The notes beneath the pieces are model-generated. The model did not search any database. It was given only the letters and a program-made list of their open reading frames with translations, and had not been told where the DNA came from. From Virgisporangium aliadipatigenens (GTDB lineage Bacteria > Actinomycetota > Actinomycetes > Mycobacteriales > Micromonosporaceae): 64,000 nucleotides of DNA. Below are positions 50,089-59,834 of this stretch, piece by piece. Positions within the stretch are counted from its first letter, which is position 1; every line of letters begins with the position of its first letter. The stretch covers positions 186,001 to 250,000 of the forward strand of contig NZ_BOPF01000012.1 of assembly GCF_016863615.1 (NCBI RefSeq), read 5' to 3'. A program made the translations under genes and the position numbers.

Positions 50089-51402
50089 CTAAGGCTTCTC
50101 CGCCCGGCGCAGCGCGGTACGGGCCAGGACCTGCTGCACGGTGACCACCCGCTCCGACCGCCCCCGGCCCAGGAAGCTGACGAACCAGTGCAGGACGGTC
50201 GTCAGCCTGTTCTTGAACCCGACCAGGTACAGCAGGTGCACGGCGAGCCACAACAGCCACCCGATGAACCCGGCGATCCGCAGCCTGCCCACGCTCGCCA
50301 CGGCGTTGAACCGGGAAATGGTGGCCATGCTGCCCTTGTCGAAGTACTTGAAGGGCGGCAACGGATCCTTCCCGTCGAGCCGGCGCACGATCTGCTTCGC
50401 CGCGTACCGTCCACTCTGGATGGCCACCTGCGCCACGCCCGGAAGGTTGTCGAGCGCCATCAGATCGCCGACGACGAAGACCTCGGGATGCCCGGGGAGC
50501 GTGCAGTCCGGCAGGACCTTGACCCGCCCGGCCCGGTCGGTCTCCGCGCCGGCGGCCTCGGCCAGCCGCCTGCCGATCGGCGCGCCGGCCACGCCCGCGG
50601 CCCACATGCGCGTCATGCACTCGATGCGGTGGTGCTTGCCGTTCTTGTCCTTCGTCTCGATGCCGGTCGCGTCGACGCCCACGACCATCTGGCCCAGCTC
50701 GACCTCGATGCGGAGCTTGTGCAGCTGCACCAGGCTCTTGGTGGAGAGCTTGTCGCCGAACGTCCCGAGCACCGCGTCGGCGCCGTCGAGCAGGATGATG
50801 CGCGCCTCGCGCGGGTCGATGCGGCGGAACTCGCCGGGGAGCGTGCGGTGCGCGAGTTCGGCGATCTGGCCGGCCATCTCGACCCCGGTCGGTCCGGCGC
50901 CCACCACCACGAACGTCATCCAGCGTTCGCGGATCGCCGGATCGTCCTCCAGCTCGGCCATCTCGAACGCCCCGAAGATGCGCCCGCGCAGCTCCAACGC
51001 GTCGTCGATGCTCTTCATCCCGGGCGCGTGCTCGGCGAACTCGTCGTGGCCGAAGTACGACTGGGTGGCTCCGGCCGCCACGATGAGCGTGTCGTAGCCG
51101 ACGGTGTACGTCGCCTCCGGCGCGGTGGCGGTGACCGTGCGGGCGGCCAGGTCGACGTCGACGACCTCCCCGAGGCGCACCTCCGCGTTGTCCTGGCGGC
51201 GCAGGATCTCCCGGGTCGCCGGGGCGATCTCGCCGGCGGAGAGGATGCCGGTGGCCACCTGGTACAGCAGCGGCTGGAAGAGGTGGTGCGTGGTGCGGGC
51301 CACCATCGTCACGTCGACCGGCGCCTTGCGCAGGGCCTTCGTGGCGAAGAGGCCGCCGAAGCCGGACCCCACGACGACGACCCTGTGCCGCTGCTCGCTC
51401 AT
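50089..51402 (-). CDS. ndh: Type II NADH dehydrogenase (NDH-2)
   Basis: A 437-residue flavoprotein. The FAD Rossmann motif is VVVVGSGFGGLFATKALRK, the NADH Rossmann motif FVVVGAGPTGVEMAGQIAE, and the second FAD segment EVFVVGDLMALDNLPGVAQV-AIQ. The C-terminus has amphipathic and hydrophobic stretches (FIGWLLWLAVHLLYLVGFKN) that attach it to the membrane. NDH-2 passes electrons from NADH to menaquinone without pumping protons. ATG 51402 has GGGAG upstream. On the minus strand CATAAT (51434-51439) is a plausible -10 box. The SGNH-ricin gene lies upstream on the same strand but 68 bases apart. Confidence 0.93.
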   Translation of the reverse strand: MSEQRHRVVVVGSGFGGLFATKALRKAPVDVTMVARTTHHLFQPLLYQVATGILSAGEIAPATREILRRQDNAEVRLGEVVDVDLAARTVTATAPEATYTVGYDTLIVAAGATQSYFGHDEFAEHAPGMKSIDDALELRGRIFGAFEMAELEDDPAIRERWMTFVVVGAGPTGVEMAGQIAELAHRTLPGEFRRIDPREARIILLDGADAVLGTFGDKLSTKSLVQLHKLRIEVELGQMVVGVDATGIETKDKNGKHHRIECMTRMWAAGVAGAPIGRRLAEAAGAETDRAGRVKVLPDCTLPGHPEVFVVGDLMALDNLPGVAQVAIQSGRYAAKQIVRRLDGKDPLPPFKYFDKGSMATISRFNAVASVGRLRIAGFIGWLLWLAVHLLYLVGFKNRLTTVLHWFVSFLGRGRSERVVTVQQVLARTALRRAEKP

Positions 51403-51470
51403 CCATCGCTCCCGTCAGGCGTGATCTGGCTATTATGATCCGCTGACCTACCCAGTAGTGGTTGATGGAA

Positions 51471-52568
<1,098 letters not shown>

Positions 52569-52584
52569 CTAACAGTGATAAATG

Positions 52585-53361
52585 TCAATGCGTCAATGAA
52601 TCCGGCTCGGTCGGCTGGAAAACGACCAGTCGCTGGCCGTCCGCCACGGACAGCACCTCCGAGGTGAGGTCGAGCCGCCCCGCCACCGGATGCGCGAACG
52701 TCCGCCGGTAGCCGCTCTTCACCCGCACCTCGTGGTCGCTCCAGAGCCGCGCGAAGTCCGGGCTGTGCGTCGAGAGTTCGGCGACGAGGGCGTCGGCCCG
52801 GCCGCCGGCCACGGTGCGCAGGTGGGCCACGCAGTCGCGGGCCATCGCCTCCCACGGCACCACGAGGTCCCGCGCGGCCGGTGCGCGGAACATGTACCGC
52901 ACGATGTTGCGGCGTTCGCGCGGCCAGTCGGCGAGCCCGTGCAGGAGCGCCTCGCCGGCGGGGTTCTCGGCGAGGATGTCGCTCTCCGGGCTCAGCACGT
53001 ACGCCGGCGTCGGGCGCACCGTCGAAAGCAGCCGCACCAGTCCGGGGCGGGCCGCCGGCGCGGGCGTTCGCGGCGCGGGTCGCAGACCGGCACCGGCCTG
53101 CGCGAGCCGGTACAGGTGCTCCCGCTCGTCCTGGTCCAGCCGCAGCGCGTCGGCGAGCGCCGCCAGGACCGCCGCGCCCGGGTTGGTGTCGCGGCCCTGT
53201 TCCAGGCGTATGTAGTAGTCGACGCTGACGCCGGCGACGGCCGCCAGTTCCTCGCGGCGCAGGCCGGGGGTCTGGCGCCGGCCGACCCCGGCGGGCAGCC
53301 CGACGTCCTTGGGCCTCAGGCGGGCGCGCCGGCTGCGCAGGAACGGTCCGAGCTGATCCAC
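52585..53361 (-). CDS. XRE-family regulator with MmyB-like ligand domain
   Basis: A 258-residue regulator. The N-terminal helix-turn-helix reads LGPFLRSRRARLRPKDVGLP, GLRREELAAVAGVSVDYYIR and LEQGRDTNPGAAVLAALADA. The remainder is the MmyB-like (PAS-like) domain common in actinobacteria (PTPAYVLSPESDILAENPAG, NIVRYMFRAPAARDLVVPWE, VKSGYRRTFAHPVAGRLDL). GTG 53361 is chosen because VDQLGPFLRSRR is the usual family start. It diverges from an SDR gene, the typical target of such regulators, with a 10-bp inverted repeat between (53379-53409). Confidence 0.9.
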   Translation of the reverse strand: MDQLGPFLRSRRARLRPKDVGLPAGVGRRQTPGLRREELAAVAGVSVDYYIRLEQGRDTNPGAAVLAALADALRLDQDEREHLYRLAQAGAGLRPAPRTPAPAARPGLVRLLSTVRPTPAYVLSPESDILAENPAGEALLHGLADWPRERRNIVRYMFRAPAARDLVVPWEAMARDCVAHLRTVAGGRADALVAELSTHSPDFARLWSDHEVRVKSGYRRTFAHPVAGRLDLTSEVLSVADGQRLVVFQPTEPDSLTH

Positions 53362-53378
53362 CCGCCGAGTGTGCCACC

Positions 53379-53409
53379 GCGGGCCTGGTCCTCCCGGGGC
53401 CAGGCCCGC
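53379..53409. promoter_or_regulatory. Inverted repeat between the XRE and SDR genes
   Basis: GCGGGCCTGG (53379-53388), an 11-base centre, CCAGGCCCGC (53400-53409), in the 91-base divergent gap. It is a perfect 10-bp arm pair and the probable site of the XRE-MmyB regulator. Confidence 0.45.
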
Positions 53410-53452
53410 CGCGATCTTCCCCGGCGCGGGCGTCGCGACCAGGCTCGTCGCC

Positions 53453-54160
53453 ATGAAGAACACACGGGTACTGATCGTCGGCGGCAGTTCGGGCATGGGC
53501 CTCGCGCTCGCGGAGCGCCTGCTGTCGGAGGGCGCCGAGGTGACCGTCGCGGGCCGTTCCCGGGACCGCCTCGCTGCCGCGTCCCGGACCGGGCTGCGGA
53601 CCGCGCGGGTCGACGTCGCGGACGAGGCGGAGGTCCGCGCGCTCTTTCACGCCTCGGGGGAACTGGACCACGTGGTCGTGACCGCCGCCGACGTCACCGG
53701 CGCCTATCTGCCCCTGGGCGAGTTCCCCCTGGAGAACGCCCGCGCGGTCCTGGCGGTGAAGCTCCTCGGCCCCTGGCTGGTGGCCAAGCACGCGGCACCG
53801 GTCCTGGCGCCCGGCGGCTCGCTGACGTTCACCTCCGGCATCGCCGCCTACCGCCCGAGCCCGAACTCCTCCGTGCTCGCCGCCGCCAACGGCGCGCTGC
53901 CGGCGCTGGCCCGCAGCCTGGCCGTGGAACTGGCCCCGATCCGGGTGAACGTCGTCTCGCCCGGCTGGGTCGACACCCCGATCTGGGACACCCTCGCGGG
54001 CCCCGCCAAGCATGAACGCCTCGGCGCGATGGCCGCCCGCCTCCCGGCCGGACGGGTCGGCCGCCCCGAGGAGGTCGCCGAGGCGTTCCTGGCGGTGCTG
54101 CGCAACGGCTTCCTGACCGGCGAGACGCTGCACGTCGACGGCGGCCACCGCCTGGTCTGA
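53453..54160 (+). CDS. Short-chain dehydrogenase/reductase-like protein without YxxxK
   Basis: A 235-residue SDR fold. The nucleotide motif is VLIVGGSSGMGLALAERLLS, followed by ARVDVADEAEVRALF, a central HVVVTAADVTGA in place of NNAG, and RVNVVSPGWVDTPIW and VDGGHRLV at the end. In the catalytic helix the sequence is FTSGIAAYRPSPNSSVLAAA-NGAL: the YxxxK pair is replaced by residues lacking both Tyr and Lys at the right spacing, so ordinary SDR chemistry is doubtful. It may be a ligand-binding or altered enzyme. The start is ATG 53453. It diverges from its probable XRE regulator. A terminator follows. Confidence 0.8.
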   Translation: MKNTRVLIVGGSSGMGLALAERLLSEGAEVTVAGRSRDRLAAASRTGLRTARVDVADEAEVRALFHASGELDHVVVTAADVTGAYLPLGEFPLENARAVLAVKLLGPWLVAKHAAPVLAPGGSLTFTSGIAAYRPSPNSSVLAAANGALPALARSLAVELAPIRVNVVSPGWVDTPIWDTLAGPAKHERLGAMAARLPAGRVGRPEEVAEAFLAVLRNGFLTGETLHVDGGHRLV

Positions 54161-54165
54161 GAATG

Positions 54166-54199
54166 CGGCCCGCCCCGGGAGAAACCCCGGGGCGGGCCG
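54166..54199. terminator. Strong hairpin terminator
   Basis: CGGCCCGCCCCGGG (54166-54179) and CCCGGGGCGGGCCG (54186-54199) form a perfect 14-bp stem with a 6-base loop, between the convergent SDR gene (stop 54160) and the galactanase gene (stop 54221). Confidence 0.8.
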
Positions 54200-54220
54200 T
54201 GCCCTGACGAGCGGCGGAAC

Positions 54221-55711
54221 TCAGGAGCGGCGGAACACCGACAGCGCGGGAAGCGCCCGCCCGTCGTAGTCCCACAGCGCCTGGTTCTCCCACCCGTCGC
54301 CCGAACCCGGGTCGGCCGGGTCCCAGCCGGCGCCCTCGACGGCCGTCCAGGTCGGCTCCCAGTAGACGACGCCGAGCGCGCCCGGCACCGCGGCCACCGT
54401 GGTGAACAGGTCCCGCAGCGCCTCGGCCTGACCGCGCGGGGTCGCCGGCCAGCCCGCCGTGGCGGCCAGGTCGGCGGTGAAGATGTTCTTCTCGTGGTCC
54501 CCCTCGGCCGTGGTGAAGCCGTACGCCGTCTCGGCCACCAGCACCGGCTTGCCGTAGCGGCCGCTCAGGTCCAGCAGGTTGGCCTGGAGATAGCCGAGCG
54601 GGCCGTGCCAGTACGTGTAGTGCGAGACCGCGATGACGTCGAACGGCACACCCCGCGCCACGGCGTTGTCGAACCACCAGCGGTGGCCGCCGTTGTTACC
54701 GCCCTCCGCGAGGTGCAGGACGATCCGCGCGCCCGGCGTGGAGTCCGTGACCGCCCGCGCGCCGGCCTTGAGCAGCGCCGCCAAACCGTCCCAGTTGTCC
54801 CAGCGGCCGTCCGGCCAGAGCATGCCGCCGTTGATCTCGTTGCCCACCTGCACCAGATCGGCCGGCGTGCCCTGCGCCCGCAACGCCGACAGCACGTCGA
54901 ACGTGTGGTCGTAGACCGCCTGCGTCAGTCGGTCGAACGGCAGCCCGGCCCAGGCCGCCGGCTTGTTCTGCTTGCCCGGGTCGGCCCACGCGTCCGAGTA
55001 GTGGAAGTCGATCAGCAGCTTCATCCCGGCGGCCTTGGCCCGCACCGCCTTGCGCAGCACGTCCGCCTTCGCGTTGTAGCCGTCGGCCGGGTCGACCCAG
55101 ACCTTGAGCCGCGCGTGGTTGACGCCGTTCGCGTGGAGCAGCCGCAGCGGGTCGACGCGCCGGCCGCCCGCGTCCCGGTACACCGCGCCGTGCTCCTCGT
55201 TCTTGGTGAGGTGCGAGACGTCGGCGCCGCGGATCGGCAGTGCGCCGGAGTCGCCGCGTTCGAACGACACACCGTCCACATTGGACCACTGGCCGCCGGA
55301 CGCGTCGGAGCGCACGCCGATCGTGCAGGCGCCACGGGTCACCCGGACCGGCACGGCCACCCGCACCCACCACTCGGGTCCGGTGCGGGGCAGGTCGACG
55401 CCCGCGTCCGCGCCGCCGCAGCCGGTGAGCGTCAGCCGGGCGACCCGCTGGCCGCCGCTGGAGCGCACCGACGCGCGCAGGGTGTACGTGCCGGGGCGCA
55501 GCCCGGTGACGCGCTGGCTCGTGGTCACCCGGTAGTCGGTGTCGGACCAGTGGGTGAGCCGGTTGCCGCCGTCGACCCCGCCGGGTTCCACGACGCTCGC
55601 TTCGGCCCGGCCGGTCTCCCGCCAGCCGGCGGGATCCTGGCCCACGCCGTCCTCGAAGCCCGGGTTGACCAGTGTCGCGCCGGCCAGCGCCGCTACGAGA
55701 AGCGTCCTCAC
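54221..55711 (-). CDS. Secreted GH53 endo-beta-1,4-galactanase with N-terminal carbohydrate-binding domain
   Basis: A 496-residue protein. A short signal (VRTLLVAALAGATLV) leads into a jelly-roll-like sugar-binding region (about 15-150, NPGFEDG, ASVRSSGGQRVARLTLTG). The GH53 barrel follows from about 155 (PIRGADVSHLTKNEEHGAVY, RLKVWVDPADGYN, LLIDFHYSDAWADPGKQNKP) with the acid/base Glu in VQVGNEINGGMLW and the nucleophile Glu in VLVAETAYGF. It cuts beta-1,4-galactan of pectin or arabinogalactan outside the cell. GTG 55711 lies within the TGA of the upstream GH53 gene (GTGA), so the two are translationally coupled. The last gene of the galactan operon. Confidence 0.9.
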   Translation of the reverse strand: MRTLLVAALAGATLVNPGFEDGVGQDPAGWRETGRAEASVVEPGGVDGGNRLTHWSDTDYRVTTSQRVTGLRPGTYTLRASVRSSGGQRVARLTLTGCGGADAGVDLPRTGPEWWVRVAVPVRVTRGACTIGVRSDASGGQWSNVDGVSFERGDSGALPIRGADVSHLTKNEEHGAVYRDAGGRRVDPLRLLHANGVNHARLKVWVDPADGYNAKADVLRKAVRAKAAGMKLLIDFHYSDAWADPGKQNKPAAWAGLPFDRLTQAVYDHTFDVLSALRAQGTPADLVQVGNEINGGMLWPDGRWDNWDGLAALLKAGARAVTDSTPGARIVLHLAEGGNNGGHRWWFDNAVARGVPFDVIAVSHYTYWHGPLGYLQANLLDLSGRYGKPVLVAETAYGFTTAEGDHEKNIFTADLAATAGWPATPRGQAEALRDLFTTVAAVPGALGVVYWEPTWTAVEGAGWDPADPGSGDGWENQALWDYDGRALPALSVFRRS

Positions 55712-56805
55712 GGCGTCCACCGGATGTTCGGGTTGACGCGGCCGGACCAGTCGAAGACGGCCATGTTGTCCCAGCCGTTGCCGGTGCCGTTGATGTTCGC
55801 CGGGTCCCAGCCGTTGCCCGGAACGGCGTACCAGGTGGGCTCCCAGTAGAAGACGCCGACCGCGCCGGCGTTGCGGGCGGTGTTCTGCACCCAGGCGAAC
55901 TCCTGCGCCTGCCCGGCCCAGGTGAGCGGGATGCCGTCGCAGGTGGCGTTGATGACGTTCGGCTCGGAGTCGGCGTCGGCGCCGGTGAACGGGTACGCCG
56001 TCTCGGCCAGCACGACCGGCCTGCCGTAGCGGGTGCGCATGTCCGTGATGACGTTGTACAGGTTGGTGAGCGTGCCGTGCCAGGCGCAGTAGTAGGACAG
56101 CGCCGTCATGTCCCACTGCACGCCCTGCGCCCGGATCCCGTCGTAGAACCAGCGCGCGTGCGCGAGGCTGTCCGCGTTGGCCGTGTGGACCAGCACGGAG
56201 GTGCTCGCGTTGCACGCCTTGACCGCGTTGTAGCCCTGCTTCAGCAGCGACGCGAGCGGGGCGAAGTTGTTGTTGACGACCTTGCCGTCGTTCCACAGCA
56301 TGCCGACGTTGATCTCGTTGCCGACCTGCACCGTGTCCGGCGTCGTGCCCTGCGCCTTGAGGGCGTTGCACACGTCGAGCGTGTAGGTGTAGACGTCCGA
56401 CTGCAGGGCGCTCAGGTTGTGCGAGGCCCACGCCGCCGGCTTGAACTGCTTGCCCGGGTCGGCCCAGGTGTCGGAGTAGTGGAAATCCAGCAGCAGCTTC
56501 AGCCCCTTGGCCTTGATGGCGCGGGCCTGCTGGAGCACCTTCGCCTTGTTGTTGTAGCCGCTGGCCGGGTTGTTCCAGATGCGCAGCCGGGCGTAGTTGA
56601 CGCCGGCCGACCTGAGGATGTCGTACGGGTCGGCGGCGCTGCCCGAGGCGTTGTAGTACCTCGCGCCGAGGTCGAGGGCGCGTTGCAGGGTGGAGACGTC
56701 GGCGCCGAGCATGCTCAGCGTGGCGGCCTGGGCGGGGGCCGCCGTCGTGAGCACGATCGGGGTGGCGAGCGCGCAGACCGCGAGCGCTCGCAGGATTCTG
56801 GACAT
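55708..56805 (-). CDS. Secreted GH53 endo-beta-1,4-galactanase
   Basis: 365 residues: a signal peptide (RILRALAVCALATPIVLTTA, APAQA) directly followed by a minimal GH53 barrel: LSMLGADVSTLQRALDLGAR, YARLRIWNNPASGYN, KLLLDFHYSDTWADPGKQFK. The acid/base Glu is in VQVGNEINVGMLW, the nucleophile Glu in VVLAETAYPF, and the closing VFYWEPTWYAVPGNGWDP binds substrate. It is clearly related to the neighbouring GH53 but lacks the extra N-terminal domain, so the two probably differ in substrate targeting. ATG 56805 has AAGGAGCG upstream. The lacI-type gene is 96 bases upstream on the same strand. No LacI-type operator is seen in that gap. Confidence 0.93.
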   Translation of the reverse strand: MSRILRALAVCALATPIVLTTAAPAQAATLSMLGADVSTLQRALDLGARYYNASGSAADPYDILRSAGVNYARLRIWNNPASGYNNKAKVLQQARAIKAKGLKLLLDFHYSDTWADPGKQFKPAAWASHNLSALQSDVYTYTLDVCNALKAQGTTPDTVQVGNEINVGMLWNDGKVVNNNFAPLASLLKQGYNAVKACNASTSVLVHTANADSLAHARWFYDGIRAQGVQWDMTALSYYCAWHGTLTNLYNVITDMRTRYGRPVVLAETAYPFTGADADSEPNVINATCDGIPLTWAGQAQEFAWVQNTARNAGAVGVFYWEPTWYAVPGNGWDPANINGTGNGWDNMAVFDWSGRVNPNIRWTP

Positions 56806-56901
56806 GTCGCTCCTTCGGACCGGAAAGTCGGTACGACTCCCGCCGGGGGTTGGCGGTAGCCGATTGGTGCCGAGAGCAATCAGGAAGCGGGCGACACAGT
56901 G

Positions 56902-57948
56902 CTAGCCCGGTGAAGATTGCCGCAGGACAACAGTGGTCGGAACCGTGACGGCCAACGGGGTGCGCCCGCCGATGACGTCGGTCAGCAGCCGGACCATCTC
57001 CTCGCTGATCCGGTCGTACGGCTGCCGCACGGTGGAAAGCGGCGGATCGGTCGTGGCGGCGACGCCGGTGTCGTCGAAGCCCACCACCCGGATGTCCTCC
57101 GGCACGCGGCGGCCGGCCGCGCGCAGCACCGGCAGCGTGGCGGCCGCCATCGCGTCGGAGGCGACGAAGACGGCGTCGATGTCCGGCGCCCGGTCGAGGA
57201 GCAGGCGCATGGCGGCCGCGCCGCTCTCCCGGGACCAGTCGCCGTGTGCGATGCGCTCCGGCACGGCCTCGATGCCGTTCGCGGCGAGCACGTCGAGGTA
57301 GCCGCCGAGGCGGTCCACCCCGCCGGAGGTGTCCTGCGGGCCGGTGATCGCCGCGATGCGCCGGCAGCCGACCGACAGGAGGTGCTCGACGGCGGCCCGC
57401 GCGCCACCCCGGTCGTCGGCGGCCACCGAACTGATCGCCTGTTCGTGGCCGAGCACCCGCCCGCACGCCACGATCGGCACCTCGGCGCGCACCAGCCGGG
57501 CCAGCAGCGGATCCCCGGAGTGCGGCGACACCAGCAGAACGCCGTCGACGTGCCGCCCGCCGAGATAGTCCAGCGCCCGGGCGCGTTCCTTCTCGGTGGC
57601 CGCGATCATCAGGATCAGCGTCAGTTCGCGGTCGGACAGCGCCTGCGCGACGCCGCGCAGCAGCACGGAGAAGTTCGGGTCCTCGAAGAGCAGGTGCTGC
57701 GGCTCGGTGAGCAGGAACGCCACCGAGCCGGAACGCCCGGTCGCCAGCGAACGCGCGTGCGGGTTGGCCCGGTAGCCGGTGCGTGCGATCGCGTCCTGCA
57801 CGGCCTTGAGGGACTCGGGGCTGACCCACTCCCGCCCGTTGAGCACACGGGAGACGGTGGCGTACGAGACTCCCGCTTCGCGGGCGACGTCCCGGATGGT
57901 CGGCCGCTTGCGTCCCGTACCGGGCGAGGTCGGCACGGAGGAGATCAT
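56902..57948 (-). CDS. LacI-family regulator of the galactan locus
   Basis: About 348 residues. The LacI helix-turn-helix is PTIRDVAREAGVSYATVSRV-LNG with the hinge DAIARTGYRANPHARSLATG. The periplasmic-binding-like sensor follows (VAFLLTEPQHLLFEDPNFSV, GVLLVSPHSGDPLLARLV, IAAITGPQDTSGGVDRLGGY, AVFVASDAMAAATLPVL, RVVGFDDTGVAATTDPPLST-VRQPY). ATG 57948 (AGGTGA 8 bases upstream) is chosen; GTG 57960 is also in frame. It lies between the importer and GH53 genes. It should bind CTGTGACCG(G/A)T(T/C)ACAG at 61169-61184 and 61259-61274. The effector is probably a galacto-oligosaccharide. Confidence 0.9.
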   Translation of the reverse strand: MISSVPTSPGTGRKRPTIRDVAREAGVSYATVSRVLNGREWVSPESLKAVQDAIARTGYRANPHARSLATGRSGSVAFLLTEPQHLLFEDPNFSVLLRGVAQALSDRELTLILMIAATEKERARALDYLGGRHVDGVLLVSPHSGDPLLARLVRAEVPIVACGRVLGHEQAISSVAADDRGGARAAVEHLLSVGCRRIAAITGPQDTSGGVDRLGGYLDVLAANGIEAVPERIAHGDWSRESGAAAMRLLLDRAPDIDAVFVASDAMAAATLPVLRAAGRRVPEDIRVVGFDDTGVAATTDPPLSTVRQPYDRISEEMVRLLTDVIGGRTPLAVTVPTTVVLRQSSPG

Positions 57949-57967
57949 AGTAGGCGTCACCTGCCCT

Positions 57968-58813
57968 TCAGGCCTTGACGGCACCGGCCGCCAGGTCCAC
58001 CCGCCAGTACCGCTGCAGCGTGAGGAACAGGGCGATCAGCGGCACGATCGACACCAGCGAACCGGTGATCACCGACGTGTACATGGCCGGCTGGTTGGCA
58101 CCCTGGTTGAGCAGGCCGTTGAGGCCGACGGTGATGGGGTAGAGGTGGTCGTCGCCGAGCATGATGTACGGCAGCATGAAGTTGTTCCAGATAGCGACGA
58201 ACTGGAAGAGGAAGACCGTCACCAGCCCGCTGCGCATCATCGGCAGCGCCACCCGGGCGAACGACCGCCAGTCACCCGCGCCGTCGATCCGGGCCGCTTC
58301 CAACACCTCCGAGGGAACGGCCGCCGCCGCGAAGATCCGGCACAAATAGATCCCGTACGGGCTGATGACGCTGGGCAGCAGCACCGACCAGTAGGTGTTC
58401 GTCAGGCCGGCCTCGGCCAGCAGCAGGTACTGCGGGATCGCCAGGATGACGCCCGGCACCAGCACGCCCGAGAGCACCAGGTTGAAGACGCTCTTCTTGC
58501 CCGGGAACTCGTACTTCGCGAGCGCGAATCCCGCCATCGCCGACACCAGGGTCGAGGCGAGCGCGCCGACCCCGGCGTACAGGGCCGTGTTGGCCATCCA
58601 GCGCCAGTACAGCCCGTCCCGGTAGGCGCTCAGCTCGGCCAGGTTGTCCAGCAGGTGCGTGCTCGGCGCGAACGTGAACGTCGAGAACAGCTCGTCGAGG
58701 CTCTTGCTGGACGCGACGAGCACCCACAGCACCGGCACGAGGCAGTAGGCCGCGCCGAGCAGGAGAATCACGGTCGCGGCCGGGCTGGCACCGTTCCCCC
58801 GGGTAGTGCTCAT
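57968..58813 (-). CDS. Carbohydrate ABC importer permease (second, MalG-like)
   Basis: A 281-residue MalG-type permease: six membrane helices, TTRGNGASPAATVILLLGAA, VLVASSKSLDELFSTFTFAP and the EAA loop VLEAARIDGAGDWRSFARVA-LP that contacts the ATPase. Start ATG 58813 is 2 bases after the stop of the first permease. No ATPase gene is nearby; many actinobacteria use one shared MsiK-type ATPase for such importers. LacI follows after 19 bases. It imports the oligosaccharides made by the GH53 enzymes (inference from context). Confidence 0.92.
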   Translation of the reverse strand: MSTTRGNGASPAATVILLLGAAYCLVPVLWVLVASSKSLDELFSTFTFAPSTHLLDNLAELSAYRDGLYWRWMANTALYAGVGALASTLVSAMAGFALAKYEFPGKKSVFNLVLSGVLVPGVILAIPQYLLLAEAGLTNTYWSVLLPSVISPYGIYLCRIFAAAAVPSEVLEAARIDGAGDWRSFARVALPMMRSGLVTVFLFQFVAIWNNFMLPYIMLGDDHLYPITVGLNGLLNQGANQPAMYTSVITGSLVSIVPLIALFLTLQRYWRVDLAAGAVKA

Positions 58814-58814
58814 C

Positions 58815-59714
58815 TCAGCTCTCCTGCCCGAACGCCCGGTTGCCGACCAGCTTGAGGAACCCGAACGACAGCGCGAAGGTCGCGACGGCGATGATGATCG
58901 ACGTGGCCGCCGCGGAGTGGATGTCGTTGCGGGTGAACGCGTCCCGGTACACCGTCATCAGCGGGCTCCACGTGGTGGAGATGGTGTTGCTCAACGGCTT
59001 GAGGTTCATCGGCTCGGCGAAGACCTGCAGGGTCGCGATCAGCGAGAAGACGAACGTCATGATGAGCGACGGCCGCACGATCGGCACCTTGACGCGCAGC
59101 GCGATCTGCAGCTCCGACGCGCCGTCGATGCGGGCCGACTCGGACAGCTCGCTCGGGATGGCGCGCAGCGCCGTGTAGATGACGATCATGTTGAACCCGG
59201 TGCCGCCCCAGATCGCGACGTTCGCGACGGCGTAGAGGACGAGCTGCGACGAGAAGAGGTTGGGCGCGCCGATGCCGGAGTGCTCCAGCACCCAGACGAA
59301 CGGGCTCACCCGCGGCAGGTACAGGAACCCCCACAGCAGCGACGCCACCACGGCCGGCACCGCGTACGGCAGGAAGATCGAGATCCGGGCGAACGGGCCG
59401 ATGCGGGTGCGCCCGGCGTCCAGCAGCAGCGCGAAGAGCAGCGCGCCGCCGAGCATCACCGGCACCACGATCAGCCCGTACAGCGCGACCCGGCCGACGC
59501 TGGCGAGGAAGTCGGGTTCGGAGAGCGCGTCGGCGTACTGGCCGAGGCCGGCCCACACTTCCGTGCGCGCGTCGGGTCCCAGGCCGAGGCCGCTCACCTT
59601 GACCTTCCACAGGCTGAGATAGGCGGTGTAGAGGATCGGCGCGGCGAGGAAGGCGGCGAAGAGGACGAGCGCTGGTGCCAGGAAGGCGTACGGCGCTCTG
59701 GCCCGTGCGAGCAT
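58815..59714 (-). CDS. Carbohydrate ABC importer permease (first, MalF-like)
   Basis: A 299-residue MalF-type permease. LARARAPYAFLAPALVLFAA is the first helix, LSLWKVKVSGLGLGP follows, and the EAA loop is SESARIDGASELQIALRVKV-PIVRP. It directly precedes the second permease gene (stop 58815-58817; start 58813). A 120-base gap with a strong hairpin separates it from the binding-protein gene upstream, which should let the binding protein be made in excess. Confidence 0.92.
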   Translation of the reverse strand: MLARARAPYAFLAPALVLFAAFLAAPILYTAYLSLWKVKVSGLGLGPDARTEVWAGLGQYADALSEPDFLASVGRVALYGLIVVPVMLGGALLFALLLDAGRTRIGPFARISIFLPYAVPAVVASLLWGFLYLPRVSPFVWVLEHSGIGAPNLFSSQLVLYAVANVAIWGGTGFNMIVIYTALRAIPSELSESARIDGASELQIALRVKVPIVRPSLIMTFVFSLIATLQVFAEPMNLKPLSNTISTTWSPLMTVYRDAFTRNDIHSAAATSIIIAVATFALSFGFLKLVGNRAFGQES

Positions 59715-59770
59715 GGCGCCCCTTTCGGTGTCGCGGCCGGGCGCGCCGCGCCTGGCGGGTGGAATCCGGT

Positions 59771-59809
59771 CGGCGGGTGCGGCGCCTGGGGGCCGTGCCG
59801 CACCCGCCG
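59771..59809 (-). terminator. Attenuating hairpin between the binding protein and permease genes
   Basis: A perfect 13-bp stem, CGGCGGGTGCGGC (59771-59783) and its complement at 59797-59809 with a 13-base loop. It lies after the binding-protein stop (59835) and before the permease start (59714) on the minus strand. Such hairpins cut or stabilise mRNA so that the binding protein is overproduced. Confidence 0.65.
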
Positions 59810-59834
59810 GCCGTGGATCGGTCCGGCTCTCGGA

